Source: Neopestalotiopsis rosae (taxonomy: Eukaryota > Ascomycota > Sordariomycetes > Amphisphaeriales > Sporocadaceae). From it: a stretch of 64,000 nt of DNA. The notes beneath the pieces are model-generated. The model was not told where the DNA came from. It made no database searches and saw only the letters and a list, made by a program, of their open reading frames with translations. The translations under genes and the position numbers were made by a program. This document shows positions 1 to 12,300 of this stretch, piece after piece (positions within the stretch are counted from its first letter, which is position 1; every line of letters starts with the position of its first letter). The stretch is from assembly GCA_023078685.1 (NCBI GenBank), contig JALGAS010000005.1, forward strand, positions 124,001-188,000, written 5' to 3'.

Positions 1-253
1 ATTCGTCCTGGGAGCATACGCGCTCGAGGCAGGATTCGCGATCCTGAAAGAATTGATGATAATCGAATGTTTATTTACAGAAAGTACGAATTAATGATAA
101 GATTGATGATTGATGTATTCAAGACGTGCAAGGTGTACTGATTGGCCCCAAACATTGTCACGATTGCATCAGCGTCGTTCCGAAAATCCAGAATCTATGA
201 TCTGTTATACCGAAAGAAGTAATCTCAAAGCAGGCGTTTAGAAAACGTGATCA
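1..253. other. 3' flank of the DUF1254 gene
   Basis: No gene is supported here. The stretch lies just downstream of the minus-strand DUF1254 gene. It may contain that gene's true last exon: a donor-like GTAAAC lies near position 280 on the minus strand. Splicing from it to the AG at about 202 would replace the last eight residues with a different short tail. I cannot decide between the two ends. Confidence 0.4.
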
Positions 254-1758
254 CTAAACTATAGCCTGAATGATGTTTACCTGCGGATAACCGTAAGTCC
301 CGTTTGTCATCTCGTCTGTTGCACCATACAGTCTCAAATTGAGAGAGACTATGCCACCATTCTCTGGAGCAGGCAGCCAATTGTTCGTCCAATTTGTCGG
401 CGGTTCAAGGTTACCGGGTTGCACGAGGATCTGGAACATTCCATCGCCATCCCGCAGACTTGAACCGTTGGCAAAGGTAAGATTGCTTCTATCACCAAGA
501 GCATATCTGTCGAGCGGGTTGTCGATTAGATACCCGTTGCCGTCATATGCCGTCAGACTCCAAAACCCACCCGGTTTAATCTTGGGCTTCTCCGAGAATG
601 TGAGAAGCAGGGCCTCCTGACTGGTGATATTGTTACTCTTGCCGTACCGGTAGCTTGGGTATACGGCCTGTTCAGGTACTAGTGCAAGATATCCCACTGT
701 GGATATTTGATATCTTGCGACATATTGGCTATCATATAAGCCGATGATGCTTGCGTCCTTTGCAGTCCAATTTCCTCCTAGATCGTGAACGTAGTCGGAA
801 TCTCCCAGAAGAGCACTCGCAGAGGCATTGGCAGAAGCTGAAGCGGCTGTCAGATTTGTGCCGATCTTTTGCGTAAAAACGCCATTCGAAATCCCCGCTT
901 GCTCCAGTAGGCCAGAAACCCAGGCTTCGTCACCTGGGACGATTGGCAAATTCCAGGAGGCAAACTCTGCTGTCAGCCTCAGAACCGCCTCTTCCAGCGA
1001 AACATTGGAGCCTTGTATGTAATAAGAATCATTGAAGATGTCAAGATCCAAAATTGGAATACTCCGGGTTTTATTGGCTGAAACTTGAGTGATGGAAAGT
1101 TGATCCTGCAGCTCGTGGACTGCATCGAGGTCGTCTGAAGATTCGGGTAGAATTCGAGTCAAAGATATTCCGTAGGGAGTCGGTAGTGTTATGTAAGCCT
1201 GATATGGTGATCCCAACTCTGTCGTTTCTACGCCATACCCTTCGGTACTATAGCGAACTAAATAAGTTCCAGCCTCATTAGAACCGACAGAACCAATATT
1301 GGCGACGTTGTTCCCGTAGCTGATCATTTTGTTGGCCTTTTAACAATCTTGTCTTGTGGCGGTTGGGACATACGCATCATAAAAGGGCCAAATCCAGTAG
1401 CGGTCGTCAAATTCTGGAACTGTTAACTCGAGGTCGAATGTAGACAAATCAAGGAACGCCCTTGTGTAGAGTGTGTCGGCATTAGGACGAACAACCCAAG
1501 TCTCGCTGGCATTGGCCAGATCACGCTGGTGTATCAAGGAGTTTGTAGTCGCATTGGATGACCCTCGTACTGCCTGTCCATAAGCATAGAAAGGGTAACC
1601 ATACTATAATGACGGTTAGTTTGAGGTTGGGTTTGAAAATGAATTAACAGCTGTCTTACGGTATAGGCAAATGTTGTAGCGTTTTGCGCGTCGCTTTGAG
1701 CTCCTGAAGCTGCTAGCGCGAACTGCATAACGCCCACTAAAGACATTGTTCGCATCAT
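254..1758 (-). CDS. secreted DUF1254/DUF1214 domain protein
   Basis: Three exons (1660..1758, 1374..1603, 254..1319) joined through introns of 56 and 54 nt give 464 aa. The splice joins are supported by the family motif they rebuild, running from FAYT into YGYPFYAYGQ and from FYDAY into GNNVANIGSVG. The N-terminal half is DUF1254 (VVRPNADTLYTRAFLDLS, then LTVPEFDDRYWIWPFYDAY). The C-terminal third is DUF1214 (GGFWSLTAYDGNGYLIDN, then LPAPENGGIVSLNLRLYG). The first 20 residues are short and hydrophobic and look like a signal peptide, and there are many N-glycosylation sequons, so I infer secretion. No enzymatic activity is established for the family; fungal members are usually left as hypothetical. 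The 3' end is uncertain because an extra terminal intron is possible. Confidence 0.85.
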
Positions 1759-2923
1759 GCTTATAGCGGATGCACCTAGATCAAAGAAAAGCTTCTTCCA
1801 CGGGCTGACTCAGACGCAACTTCAATAATCAAGTCTTAAATCAATGCGCATGCTATGGTCAGGCAAAGTCAAAAAGAGGCCGGTCAGTGTGAGAGCGGAA
1901 TTTCATCGTGACTTGAACCGAAAGCGGCTTTGAGTGATCTAGCTGTACACGGCATATCTTATCCCAGCAACTTCGGCATTGGCCCACTATGGTTAACCGG
2001 GAAATACTATTGCGTGCTATGGTGTGCTAGAACTTGTTCTGTCGAATTGCGAAAAGATCGAGCTCTTCAAAATTACCAAAACAAAATCAAGCAAATTGCC
2101 CACACTTGATTTAGACCATCAACAAGCAAATTCAGAGCAGCATAGCATCTGGCATTGTATCGTCCTTCATTCATCATCATTTTCGCTCCCGCTATACTTT
2201 TGGGGGGCAAGAAGTTGTTGAATTTCTACAGGCAATGTTCCCACCTAATTTCTCACGTCATCCCTAATTGGGTGGAAGCTATGCCTCGACAGCTTTCACT
2301 TGAGAAACCCAGGTCATACAAAGACAAAATGGGGTAGGCATGATGGGCTTGCAACATGAAGCAATTCCTCCCATACCCAGGCCTGGGACCAGTAGTTGAA
2401 ATCCGAATAGAGTCCAGTCTACACCAGACAATTTACTTGATTGTCGGAGAGCCTGCGTTCGGGCACATTGTACATCGTGCAAGTTAATGCATCGTGCTGA
2501 TCAATTCCAGTCTTAGGCTATTGCCGCTATGGCCATTGGCTGAAGAAATTTAACGTTTCGGGGACATGCATAGAGGCAGTCTCGCACAAGGCAGTCAGCT
2601 GCATTTCATGCTTTCTATTCGTCCTGCCTCTGATATCATTCCGATCAGCTGCACAATATGGCAGCCACGTAAGCAGCCTTAATATCAACTATACATGATA
2701 TGGTAGCGAGGGCTAGAGAAGCCTAAGGTTGGGATAGTCGGTGACACTGATGGCCAACGCCATGAAGCTGAAGTCAGCCGGAATGACCCCAACCAGGTAA
2801 GGGCATATATATCTCCAGACTTTCACAACCAGGAATGTCAACTCCGTTCTTTTCGTTCTATCCTCCGTGTCAGTATACTTGGTCCCAAATTGCGTCTGAA
2901 GTTCCCCTATGATACCCTCGAAA
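1759..2923. other. intergenic region, DUF1254 to ALDH
   Basis: About 1.2 kb between two divergently transcribed genes, so it should hold both promoters. Open frames here are short, in conflicting frames and without recognisable motifs. I see no RNA gene or repeat. Confidence 0.5.
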
Positions 2924-4474
2924 ATGCCACACAAGATCCTAGATATTGAAGTAGGTCTCATTGACAGGCATTCCAGGATGAAGCTCACCATAGAATAGTC
3001 ATATCCCGGAAATATCGTCAACAATGATTTCCTGGCTACCAAAAGCACAAGAAATGGAGTAGACCCGGCCACGGGCGAGGAACTGCCAAAAGTCCCGGTG
3101 GCCACCAAGGGTGATCTCGACAAGGCCGTAGAACATGCGCGCAAGGCCTTCAAGACATGGTCGCAGACACCCTTTAGTGAACGAGCCCGGCTATTGGTGC
3201 AGTTTACCGATGCCATTGAGTCCGATCGGGAGCCGCTCGAGAAGCTTCTCACCATGGAGTCCGGTAAACCGATTGGCTTATCACATACGGAACTTGACAA
3301 GACTATAGAGTGGCTTCGAACATTTGCAACCATGGAACTCAAAGATGAGGTGCTGCAGCAGGATGAAGACAAGATTGTCTATTCCACACGAGTACCTCTC
3401 GGAGTTTGCGCTGCAATCGTTCCGTGGAACTGGCCCGTCGTTCTTTCAATGGGCAAGGTCGGCCCCGCCATCATTACTGGTAATACCGTTATCATGAAGC
3501 CGTCTCCCTTCACTCCATACTGCGGCTTGAAGCTGGGAGAGATCGCCAAGTCAATCTTTCCCCCTGGGGTATTTCAGGTCTTGAGTGGCGATAACGAACT
3601 CGGTCCTTGGATCTCAGAGCACCCGGATATCAACATGGTTGCATTTACTGGGTCGATCCCAACTGGTAAACGCGTTGCTGCGAGCTGTGCGAAGACGCTG
3701 AAACGTTACATTCTAGAACTCGGCGGGAATGACGCTGCCATTGTGTGCGACGATGTGGATATCGAAAAGTGTCTTCCCAAGATTACGACTCTTGCCTTTC
3801 TCAACTCGGGTCAGATATGCATGGATATCAAGCGCGTCTACATTCACGAGAGCATCTACGACAAATTCAGAGATGCAATGGTTGATTTTGCCAAGAAGAA
3901 CATCAAGACTGGTGGAGGTTTGAAGATGGAGTGATCAATGGGCCGATTCAAAACAGTATGCAGTAAGTGATTATTCCCGTTTCGCGTCCCACTCGAGAAA
4001 CTAAAAGGGCGGATTTCTAGGTTCGATGTGGCAAAGGATATTTACTCCGAGATTGGCAAACAGGGCTGGAAACCTGCTCTTGAGGGTAAAATTCGCGATG
4101 CATCAAAAGGATTCTTCGCGGAGCCGGTCATTATTGACAACCCGCCCGACGACTCACGCATCGTAGTCGAGGAACCCTTCGCTCCAATCGTACCGCTGCT
4201 CAAATGGTCCGATGAGGATGATGTATTGGAGCGGGCCAACAGCCTTCAGACTGGCCTAGGTGCTTCGGTCTGGAGCAAGGACGTCGCACGAGCGGAGCGG
4301 ATGGCGAGGCAACTCAGCGCTGGCAGCGTCTGGGTCAACTCTCACTTTGACACCTCGGCTAGAGTTCCGTTTGGTGGGCACAAGCAAAGCGGGATCGGAA
4401 TGGAATGGGGAATTGAAGGGTTGAAAAATTATACGAATTCAAGGAGTCTATGGGTTTGGAAGAATGTGTTTTAA
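2924..4474 (+). CDS. aldehyde dehydrogenase, frameshifted by one base
   Basis: NAD(P)-dependent aldehyde dehydrogenase family, oxidising an unidentified aldehyde, probably in the cytosol. Exons 2924..2950 (proposed), 2999..3962 and 4021..4474 are joined by introns of 48 and 58 nt. Visible family motifs are NPATGEELP-like DPATGEELPKVPV, AIVPWNWPVVL, KPSPFTPYC, FTGSIPTGKRV, ELGGNDAAIV, the catalytic-cysteine segment NSGQICMDIKRVY and the C-terminal PFGGHKQSGIGMEWG. The frame breaks near 3931-3936: codons up to LKME run into TGA, while GPIQNSMQ, which should follow, is one base out of phase. Exon lengths sum to 1445 nt, one short of a multiple of three. No GT-AG intron can bridge the break. All active-site residues lie in intact parts, so this is either a recent pseudogene or a base missing from the assembly. 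The first exon is the least certain part. Confidence 0.82.
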
Positions 4475-4620
4475 TCAAGTGAGATGCACATGCCTCTCGC
4501 GCTTGACACTCCGAAAGCTATATCCTGATATTGTATGTACCATGTTTGCACCAGCCAGATATATACATGATTATGACAGAGTGCGATGCAAATTAATGCC
4601 TAGTTGTCGATCCAGCGATA

Positions 4621-5453
4621 CTAGTTGTTTCCCTTGCTGTTGGCCTTCTGGCTATTGCTGCTGGACGAGCCAGACGAGCCGTTGTTCTTGGAGCTACCAT
4701 TGCTACTATTGGAATTGCCGTTGCCTGAGTTTGATGTGTTGGCGCCGCTATTCTGGCTTGTTGAGCTGCTTCCAGATGCAATCGTTGCTTTGATACTCTG
4801 GCTGCCGGTGGTTGACTGAAACTTTTGTGCAGAACTGTCAATGCCCGTAGTCTTGAAGGCGCTGTTCGTGAGAGAGGTGATGCTGGGTAGGATATTGGCA
4901 TTTCTATGGTAAAGTCAGCCAAGTTCTCGATCCACTTCAGAGACGAAAATTCGCCAAGTATGTCGACCTACCTCGCTTTCTCCATGGTCTGCAATTGCTT
5001 GGCCGTGTTGTCGTCTGATGGGTCCTTGGCTATCGATGATAGTCCATCCAGGACAATGGGTGTGTTGTCCACGATCTTGGTATTTGCGTCCCCATTGTTT
5101 CCAGCGGCAAAAAGTACAGAGCGTTGGTTATCTTCATCAGACTCAGCCTTGAACCCAGCATTCGCCAGCTTCTTTCGCGTGGCTTGATCGGTTGTGGTGC
5201 CGAGAGTGTTCAAAGAGTTGGACACGACTGAGACATCGCCCGCAAAGTTGTCTGCTGCTTGCTGAACTGCACTGGCACTTGGCGTCTTATTGTTTCCACC
5301 GGTATTGCCACTTCCGCCCTTCCCCCCTCTGCTCTGGCGTGCAGCGAGGGTAGTGGTGACTGATCGTCCTTCGATTTCTTGAGGCAGAATGGGTGCACAC
5401 AGTGACGTGCCAATGTGGAGACCAGCCACGAGAGCAACAAACATAAGCTTCAT
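4621..5453 (-). CDS. secreted Ser/Asn/Gly-rich protein, unknown function
   Basis: Two exons (4972..5453, 4621..4903; 68-nt intron with GTAGGT donor and CATAG acceptor) give 254 aa. A clear signal peptide (MKLMFVALVAGLHIGTSLCA) is followed by a short Gly/Asn-rich linker. A central region with a regular Ala/Asp/Leu pattern follows (about residues 60-190: AVQQAADNFAGDVSVVSNSL, then KIVDNTPIVLDGLSSIAKD) and is probably helical. The last 60 or so residues are almost entirely Ser, Asn, Gly and Lys, with no cysteine. The spliced frame is the only one that keeps this composition through to the stop. I do not recognise the family. The tail resembles low-complexity linkers in extracellular or wall-associated fungal proteins, which is inference only. 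Confidence 0.75.
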
Positions 5454-6330
5454 ATTGCCGAAGTTATATCAGGCAATAGTTGGTGATTACAGATGATAAG
5501 AATAGAATAGTACAATTTTGGAGTAGCAATGATATAGGTAGGTATGTTTATTGAGTCCCCATGAATGATCTGCTGATGGGTTCCGGTCCAGATATAAAAG
5601 TAGCGTATTCATGTCTTTTTTGCCGTCCGATGTGCTCGCAATGCCATAAATCGTTTGCCTTGAGTCGGGCTGAAGTGTCGTAACAATGGTCTAACGCAGA
5701 CGTGAGTTGCGCTTGGGCCGTCGCTCAGACCCGAGGGCTGCCAACGTTCAGACGAATGAGTCGATTGGATGGTGCGACGAGCCTCAGAACAAATAGAACA
5801 ACTTTTGAGAGTGTCGCATTCGGCCCATTGCGATTAGAGAAACAAGCTTTCATGCTTAATTCGGTGTCAAGAGTCTCTTTCGACGAACTTATTCAGGCAA
5901 TTGGGTCCCCTGCCTAAGGCAACCACACAAGATGTGGGCCATTTGGTCGAACTGCGCAAAGACAGGTTGAGCTAACAGCACGAGACATGTCTGGTCTGAA
6001 GTATTTCAGGTGAGTTCAACAGTCTGGGATGACATTAGACCACTCGCATCCATGGCCCAGAAGGGATTCAGCAGCGAAAATATGCCACACGGCAGGTTGC
6101 CCAATATGCTGCAAATGACAAGGAGGACAGCCTTGACTTCTGGTCTACTGCACAACAAGTATGATGCGAATGACTCTGCTTAATGAAGACAAAACTGCAA
6201 TACACGCAAAGGTAAGAACTTGATGATATTTACCGTGTGCGGATTAAAAGTTATGGTTGGAAATTATTATTATTGCTCAATAGTCAGAGCACCTCGGTTC
6301 TGTTCCGAGCACAAACCGTGGAAATCAGAT
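5454..6330. other. intergenic region, no supported gene
   Basis: This 0.9-kb stretch contains the upstream region of the Ser/Asn-rich secreted protein gene. A plus-strand open frame at 5702-5917 has no homology signal I recognise and poor codon use. No repeat or RNA gene was noticed. Confidence 0.5.
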
Positions 6331-7418
6331 TCACTCGGCGTGCAAAGTCTCGTGACTGTCCAACTGCGTTGTCTTCTCATCCATGACCTGTTGAGCCAGT
6401 GTGACTGTGCCTTGAGGCGGAGTCGCGGGTCGTTCTTCGGCGTGATCATCCGGGTGGTTGTCAACGAACAGGTCTTTGATACTGCCAGCGCCTATTGCCC
6501 TCTGATAGACAGAGTAGCTCGTCGCAAACTCCCGGTGCTTACCAACCTGTATGGCATCCAACAGCCTCAGTGCGAATATTTGGCAGTTGTTGTTGATGAG
6601 GTTGTATGCAGGCCGCTTTGTTCGCATGGCAAAAATGGTCATGTCACCTAAAATGAAGATGAGTTACAAGTCTGTATTCGACACCCGCCCATATCCCTCT
6701 TACCGGCTTGTTTGAGTGCTTCATCATTGAATCTGGACTTGCCAACCTCAAAGGTGTGCCATTCTTCTCTGTTGATTTTGGCATTGGTGTAAATCACATC
6801 CAGCTTCTCATCCTTGTATGACAGTGAGCAGAGAGCCTTGACGTAGTAGTAGACTAAGGGGAGTAAAAGACAGAGACAGAAGAAGAAAACCAGCCCCAAG
6901 TTCAAAACAATAAAAGCGCAGAGCGAAATCGCTTACCATCCAGAGTTGATGACAATAATCGCCAACGAGCACGGCCCAATGTTGCGTGGGATCTGGGAAC
7001 TTGCTGATTCCCTCCGTGATCATTCTACCCAGGCCCGTCTCTTCAGCGAACCACTTCCCCGCAAGACCAGCAACAGGGTGCCAACCGATCTCGACCACGC
7101 GCGGTTCCCCACTGATGTCGACTTCTCCAAGCGGGATTGCGCTGGGCGTCTGGCCCAGTCCCAGCGAATGCTCCAGCCTGGATTTACCTTTGGCGATACT
7201 TTCCTCCCTGCCCGCCACAATTGCAAGTCAGCCAGAAGTAACTCGAATCCGTCCATTTCAGGCGCAAGGCGGTGCAAATGGCGGCGCAAGTCGCTTACAT
7301 ACAGAAAAGTCCCAAGCCGCTCTCTCACAGAGGTGTCGGGTTCCTCCGACGCTCTTGGCGACTCCATTGTTGGCCCCTGTTTCGACGATTTGTGTAAGTG
7401 TAGGCGGAAGCGCGGCAT
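6331..7418 (-). CDS. PPPDE/LRAT-like papain-fold protein
   Basis: Four exons (7303..7418, 6937..7207, 6704..6812, 6331..6647; introns 95, 124 and 56 nt) give 270 aa with an intact frame. Two segments mark a permuted papain-like (PPPDE/LRAT/NlpC-P60 type) fold: a histidine strand QHWAVLVGDYCHQLW and, after the third exon, NLINNNCQIFALRLLDAI, where the cysteine after the Asn run is the candidate nucleophile. Between them come DVIYTNAKINREEW and FEVGKSRFNDEALKQAG, typical of the family core. There is no signal peptide or membrane segment, so a cytosolic location is inferred. Family members include deSUMOylating or deubiquitinating proteases and acyltransferases, and I cannot choose among them. 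The C-terminal 40 residues are acidic and polar and look disordered. Confidence 0.75.
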
Positions 7419-8551
7419 ATGAGAATGCGACTTCTTTATGGGGTGCTACGGGCGGTTTTGCCTCTGCAAAAGGAGCAGTTCCAAGGGGACCTGATGGTCG
7501 GCAGTGACGCGGTTCTACGTAGCTGTCACTGTCAAAATATCTTTAGGATCGACGAAAAGACAAAGGGAAAGAGTGCAGCGGTTTGCGACGATTCACCAGC
7601 ATGTCGCTAACAATATTTTTAATTGGCCCATTTCCTTAGCGCTGTCGCAGCCACCAAGAATGCTTCTAATGTACTGGAATAGTGGCGCAGATATGCACCC
7701 AGATTCCAAAGTACGGAATAATTACAGTTCAGGAACCCGGCTGCGCTGTATTCTTGCTGCACTACATTATCCTGTAAAAAGTCATAGTGTCAGAATAGAG
7801 CCTTATGGCAAACTAGCAGCACACGATCATGCATGAAGTTTGAGCAAACATTCAAACATTCCGCGTGCTGGTCAAAGGTGTAACAATCATATGAGGAGCG
7901 TCTGGGGCCTTTGTACACTTGGAACTTCATAGCACTCTTTTACCATGCACCATCCATCTGACACGCGTATGATAGCAAACTCGGCGAGATTGCACTAGCC
8001 CATATAGCTGAGGAGATCCATTTGATGGAATCTACATATAAGTTCTAAGTCGGGATGCACTGTACTTTCTAGTATGTACGGCTTACTTGAATGGGGGCTA
8101 TGGTGGCCAGCATTCTTACCTGAGCGCCTAAGCGATTTTTATCACTACCAAGTCATCATCATATCACTGGGTCAAGATGGCACCTTGTGCACAATTTCAA
8201 TTGTCTGGGAATGCGTCACAAGTCGAAGAAGTCGTGGATGATTGCCTGTAGCTTAGCACTTCAGAAGGCCAAGCACCAATCTGCCCCCACCAGAGGCGTA
8301 TCGTGGGGCAGACTCACGGCGGCACCTAGGCTCTGATAAACCTGTACTACGCCGCGATCTCATAAATCCGTTTGAGTCACATAGAGTCAATTCATTGAAC
8401 GCTGAAACCTGCCTTATGGTACAAGGCTGCCAGATATAAGAGAAACAGCTTTCTGTACAAAATCAACCACTTATTTGGAGGAATCGGCAAGACCGCACGG
8501 ACAAGAGTACATTTCCCTTCAACACATTATCAGCAACAGCAGCCACGAAAA
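7419..8551. other. intergenic region, divergent promoters
   Basis: About 1.1 kb between the minus-strand PPPDE-like gene and the plus-strand Nudix gene. Open frames here are short and mutually overlapping. I see no conserved element beyond general AT-rich promoter-like sequence. Confidence 0.5.
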
Positions 8552-9112
8552 ATGACCAGCGAAACCACACCCCACCCTCGCGTTGGTGTCGCGGCCATAA
8601 TCCGTAACGCTTCGGGCCAGCTCATTGTCGGCAAGCGCCTCAGCAGTCACGGCAAAGGAACATGGCAGTTCCCGGGCGGCCATCTAGAGTACGGCGAGGA
8701 ATTCTTCACGTGCGCCGAGCGGGAGACGCTCGAGGAGACTGGGCTGCGGGTAAAGGCCGTCAGGCTTGCCGCCGTGACCAATTCCGTCTTTGTCGAGGAT
8801 CACAAGCACTACATTACGTTATTTGTCCTGTGCGAGATGCTAGATGCAGAGGCCACGCCACAGGTCAGTAATACCCAGTCCCTGAGGAAAGAAGAGCGCA
8901 GAGCACCTGAAGCAGTTGTACTTACCAAGTTATGCTACCAGATACTGGAACCAGAAAAATGCGAGAGCTGGGAATGGGTGACCTGGGATACAGTATGCGA
9001 CTGGGTAGATCATCAAGGAGACCAATCAGATACAAAGTGGGCAGACAAGAAATGTTTCTTGCCTATCATTCACCTGGTACGGGAGAATCGCAACGTGAGC
9101 CTTGAGCCCTAA
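8552..9112 (+). CDS. Nudix hydrolase (NUDT15/MutT-like)
   Basis: Hydrolyses a nucleoside diphosphate linked to another moiety, probably a nucleotide-pool or damaged-nucleotide substrate in the cytosol. The start RVGVAAIIRN and the tail WEWVTWD resemble the NUDT15/MTH2 group. The full Nudix box is present (GGHLEYGEEFFTCAERETLEETG), with the glutamates that bind Mg2+. The mature form joins 8552..8863 to 8942..9112 (160 aa), because PQ then reads directly into ILEPEKCESWEW as in relatives. The 78-nt intron has a GTCAGT donor and a CTACCAG acceptor. It contains no in-frame stop and its length is divisible by three, so retention would simply insert 26 residues. Confidence 0.88.
   Translation: MTSETTPHPRVGVAAIIRNASGQLIVGKRLSSHGKGTWQFPGGHLEYGEEFFTCAERETLEETGLRVKAVRLAAVTNSVFVEDHKHYITLFVLCEMLDAEATPQVSNTQSLRKEERRAPEAVVLTKLCYQILEPEKCESWEWVTWDTVCDWVDHQGDQSDTKWADKKCFLPIIHLVRENRNVSLEP
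8864..8941 (+). other. frame-neutral intron in the Nudix gene
   Basis: GTCAGT donor, CTTACC-like branch site and CTACCAG acceptor. It has 78 nt, no in-frame stop and preserves the frame if retained. Confidence 0.7.
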
Positions 9113-9332
9113 ACCAGATGGCGGATCGATGGAGCGACGATATTGTACAAGGCACGCAACAAAGATTTAGAAACCCAGTACACCCACACAAAATTCGAGA
9201 TCAGTCAGGGCGAACGCTATTGACGAGGTTTTGATTGGTATTATATAGCAAAATCCGAACTCCTTTAGATCTTTTACATATCCTTGACGCCGACCATGCG
9301 AGACCATCTATCAACAAATTCGCACATGCATT

Positions 9333-12300
9333 TTAATGACTCTTCTTAGCCTTCTTGGCATTTTTGGCCTTCTTGTCGCCAAATGCCTCTTCGTAAATCT
9401 CGCTGGCGGATGGTCCTTCTTTCCGCTTGCTCTTGCTAGATTTGACGCTCACCACTGTGTTCGATTGTCCCCGCTTGGCAGCACTGGCAACCTGTTTCTC
9501 GGCATCTTGCCAGCCTGGCGCGTCGCCTTCAATCTCATATCTGCAAAGTAATTAGCTGTTGTTCAAGGTCCAAGCACCTTTGACTGCCAACTTACTGATC
9601 GAGTGGCAAAGAGTTGATAAGCTCCCGCTGCTTTTGTCTGAGCTCCTTTAGAGCCGCATCACCGCCTTCCTCCAGTTCATCCTCCAGAGAAGTTTCCAAA
9701 GGTGCAAAGCGGGTATCAATCTTCTCGTCGTCATGCACGCCAGTGGCGTTCTCAACGCTGACGCCAATCTTGTCGGCGTCCGGCATATCGGCCTCGATGG
9801 CCCCAGAGATAAGGCCATTGAAGTGGGCCATCATCTTCTTCATCATCTTCATGAACATGGCCAGCACCTGCGAGGTCTGCAGGCCAGGCATCACTTGAGT
9901 GATTGCATCGAGGTCCTTTCGCTGGAGACCAATTGCCAAGAGAATGGCGCGTTGAATACCGCTCATATTAACGCTGCTCTTGAGCTTGCCGGTAAAGTAG
10001 AGGCTAGCAAGTTTGGGCACGAGATCGAGGATGGTGTGGTAATCCAAAACTCCATTGCAGTACGACTCAAGGCGCTTGAGATCATAAGGCGATAGGAGAG
10101 TATCGAGTTCGGCCTTTGTCAGTGCCGACGCAGCCTTGGAGTCATCCAGACTTGCTCCAGCGTTGGCGGACTCGTCAATGCTCAGACAGAGCGTTGGATC
10201 AAAGTCCTTGAACGCATATGAGAGAAGCTCCAAGAACCGGTTCTGGAAGTCAGAGCTGAAAGAGCCAAGCCAGCTTCGGTCGTCGATTCTTTCCAAAGCC
10301 CGCAGCATGACGCAGGTGTGCTCTCCTGTGATATCGTTGCTTGTTTGGCGGAGGTAGAGCGGGACCATGCCTGCTCGTTTCCAAAATTTGTGCAATGGTT
10401 GGGTCAAGCCGTAGCTGACACCAACGTAGTCAAGCACCGCCGGGCGAACTTGCGACAGTCTCGAGAACAAGGGTGGCATACTGTTGATGTCTCTAACCTT
10501 GAGCTCGTCCGAGAGCTTGCCGCCCGCGAGCTCGGCGTCCGTGACTCGCACCATTGTCTCTTCCTCCACTGGCCCGTCGCCCTCCGAGAGATCGGCGAAC
10601 TTACCCTCGTAGAAGTCGAAGAGGAGCTCCAGGGCCTTGGAGCCATATCCAGCACCCAAGTGGTCGGGGTTCGTCGCTATACGCACAACTCTTGCGCCCG
10701 ACAGGGATGGGAACTCTCTGTCGCAGAATTGTTGGCTGACCAGCCAAGGAATTAAGTCACCAGCAGGTCGCGTGCCACGATCCAGACTGTTCAGCACGCT
10801 TTGCCTGCTAATTCTACCTTCCAGAGCAACCTGGATCACGCAGAGGGGTTCAGGAAGACGGTTGCTTCCGGTAGCCGGTGCGGTGAGCACGTACAACTCG
10901 TGCGCAGGAGCATCACTGAGAAGTTGTAAATCATCTGGCGAGTTCTTGTAATGGCTAGCAACATAGAGAGCAACAAGCTGTTGCAAGAACTTCTCCGAAA
11001 CGGGGTGGAAGGAGAACAAGGTGTCTCGGTTGACCTTGAGAAGCTCGCACTGAGAGGGATCGGGGTATCCCTGGGCCTTGGAACGTGGCAGTGTTGCATC
11101 CAAACAGAGCAAGTTGTTGAGCCACTTCTCGACCTCATCGCCTTGAGCATATCGAATGGGCTCGGACAAGGTAATCTCGCGCAGACGCTTAACGTTTAAG
11201 CCTGACTCGACATTCTTGGAAGCTCTTCCAGTAGATCGATCAGCGATTTCTGTATCGCTTGCACCGGCGCCGCCAGCTGAGTCCTCGCGCAGTTGCTTGA
11301 TGAGCTTGAGGGAAAGTGAACGACCGGTACCTTCGTAACCGTTAATGGTCGATGCCATAAAGACGAGGTATGGGCCCATGAGTTTCTTCACCAAAGGCAG
11401 CGGAATTGCGGCAGCTTCGTCGATGACAACCAGCTCGGCCTGGCCGAGTACGTGTGCATCCTGTGGCCGGATGTACTGAATAGTCTGTCGGTGGTTGCGG
11501 TGGATATTGACGCGGACAATTGCCTTGTTGAAGTCCGGGTTCGTGGACTGAATGATGCTGTAGTCGGCATGATCCACGTAACCCAGCTGGTCGAATCCCT
11601 TGAAGACAAACTCAAACAGAGTTTTCAAGTTCTCGGGAGATGGCGATGTAATGAAGATGTTCGAATATCCGTAGGCAACGGCAGCAGCCACAGCAACGCC
11701 CATGGCTGCCGATTTTCCACGACCTCTTGCGGCAGTCAGAGTAACAGTATTCCTCAACGTCTTCTCGGAGATGGCCTCGACAAACGTCAAGAGAGCCTTT
11801 GCTTGGTCGGCGGTCCTGGCGAGGCTAACCAGAGGTCCGAGAGGTCGCTCCTCCTCGTGAGACTCCTTGATGGATTCTAGTTCCTGCTGCGCTGGCGTCT
11901 TTTGCTGATCGGCGTCTGGCGGTGGCAGCATGGTTACTCCCTTGGCGCCGGAGATGGGAAGCACATTCATCTCATCGTCGAGGACAAGGCACGAGGCGCA
12001 TGAGCCAAGCGAAAGAATGAAGCGTTCGTTGAATCGCGGGACGACATCCTGGTGGGCCTCGGTTCTGTATCGCGAATGGACATCCATACTCATGGCGTAG
12101 AGCTGTTTCAAGCTGTTCATGCCCTTGAGCAATAGCACAACCAATCCGCCACCTTCAACGGTCTCGATCGTCTTGGCGAGCAGGTTTGGCGTCACTCCCT
12201 CGAAATCCTGCAGAATACACATACCAAAAGTCTGACCGAGGACTTTCTCGGACTCCTTGTAGTATACATAGCGGATGTTGTGGAGAGTGACGAAAAGCTC

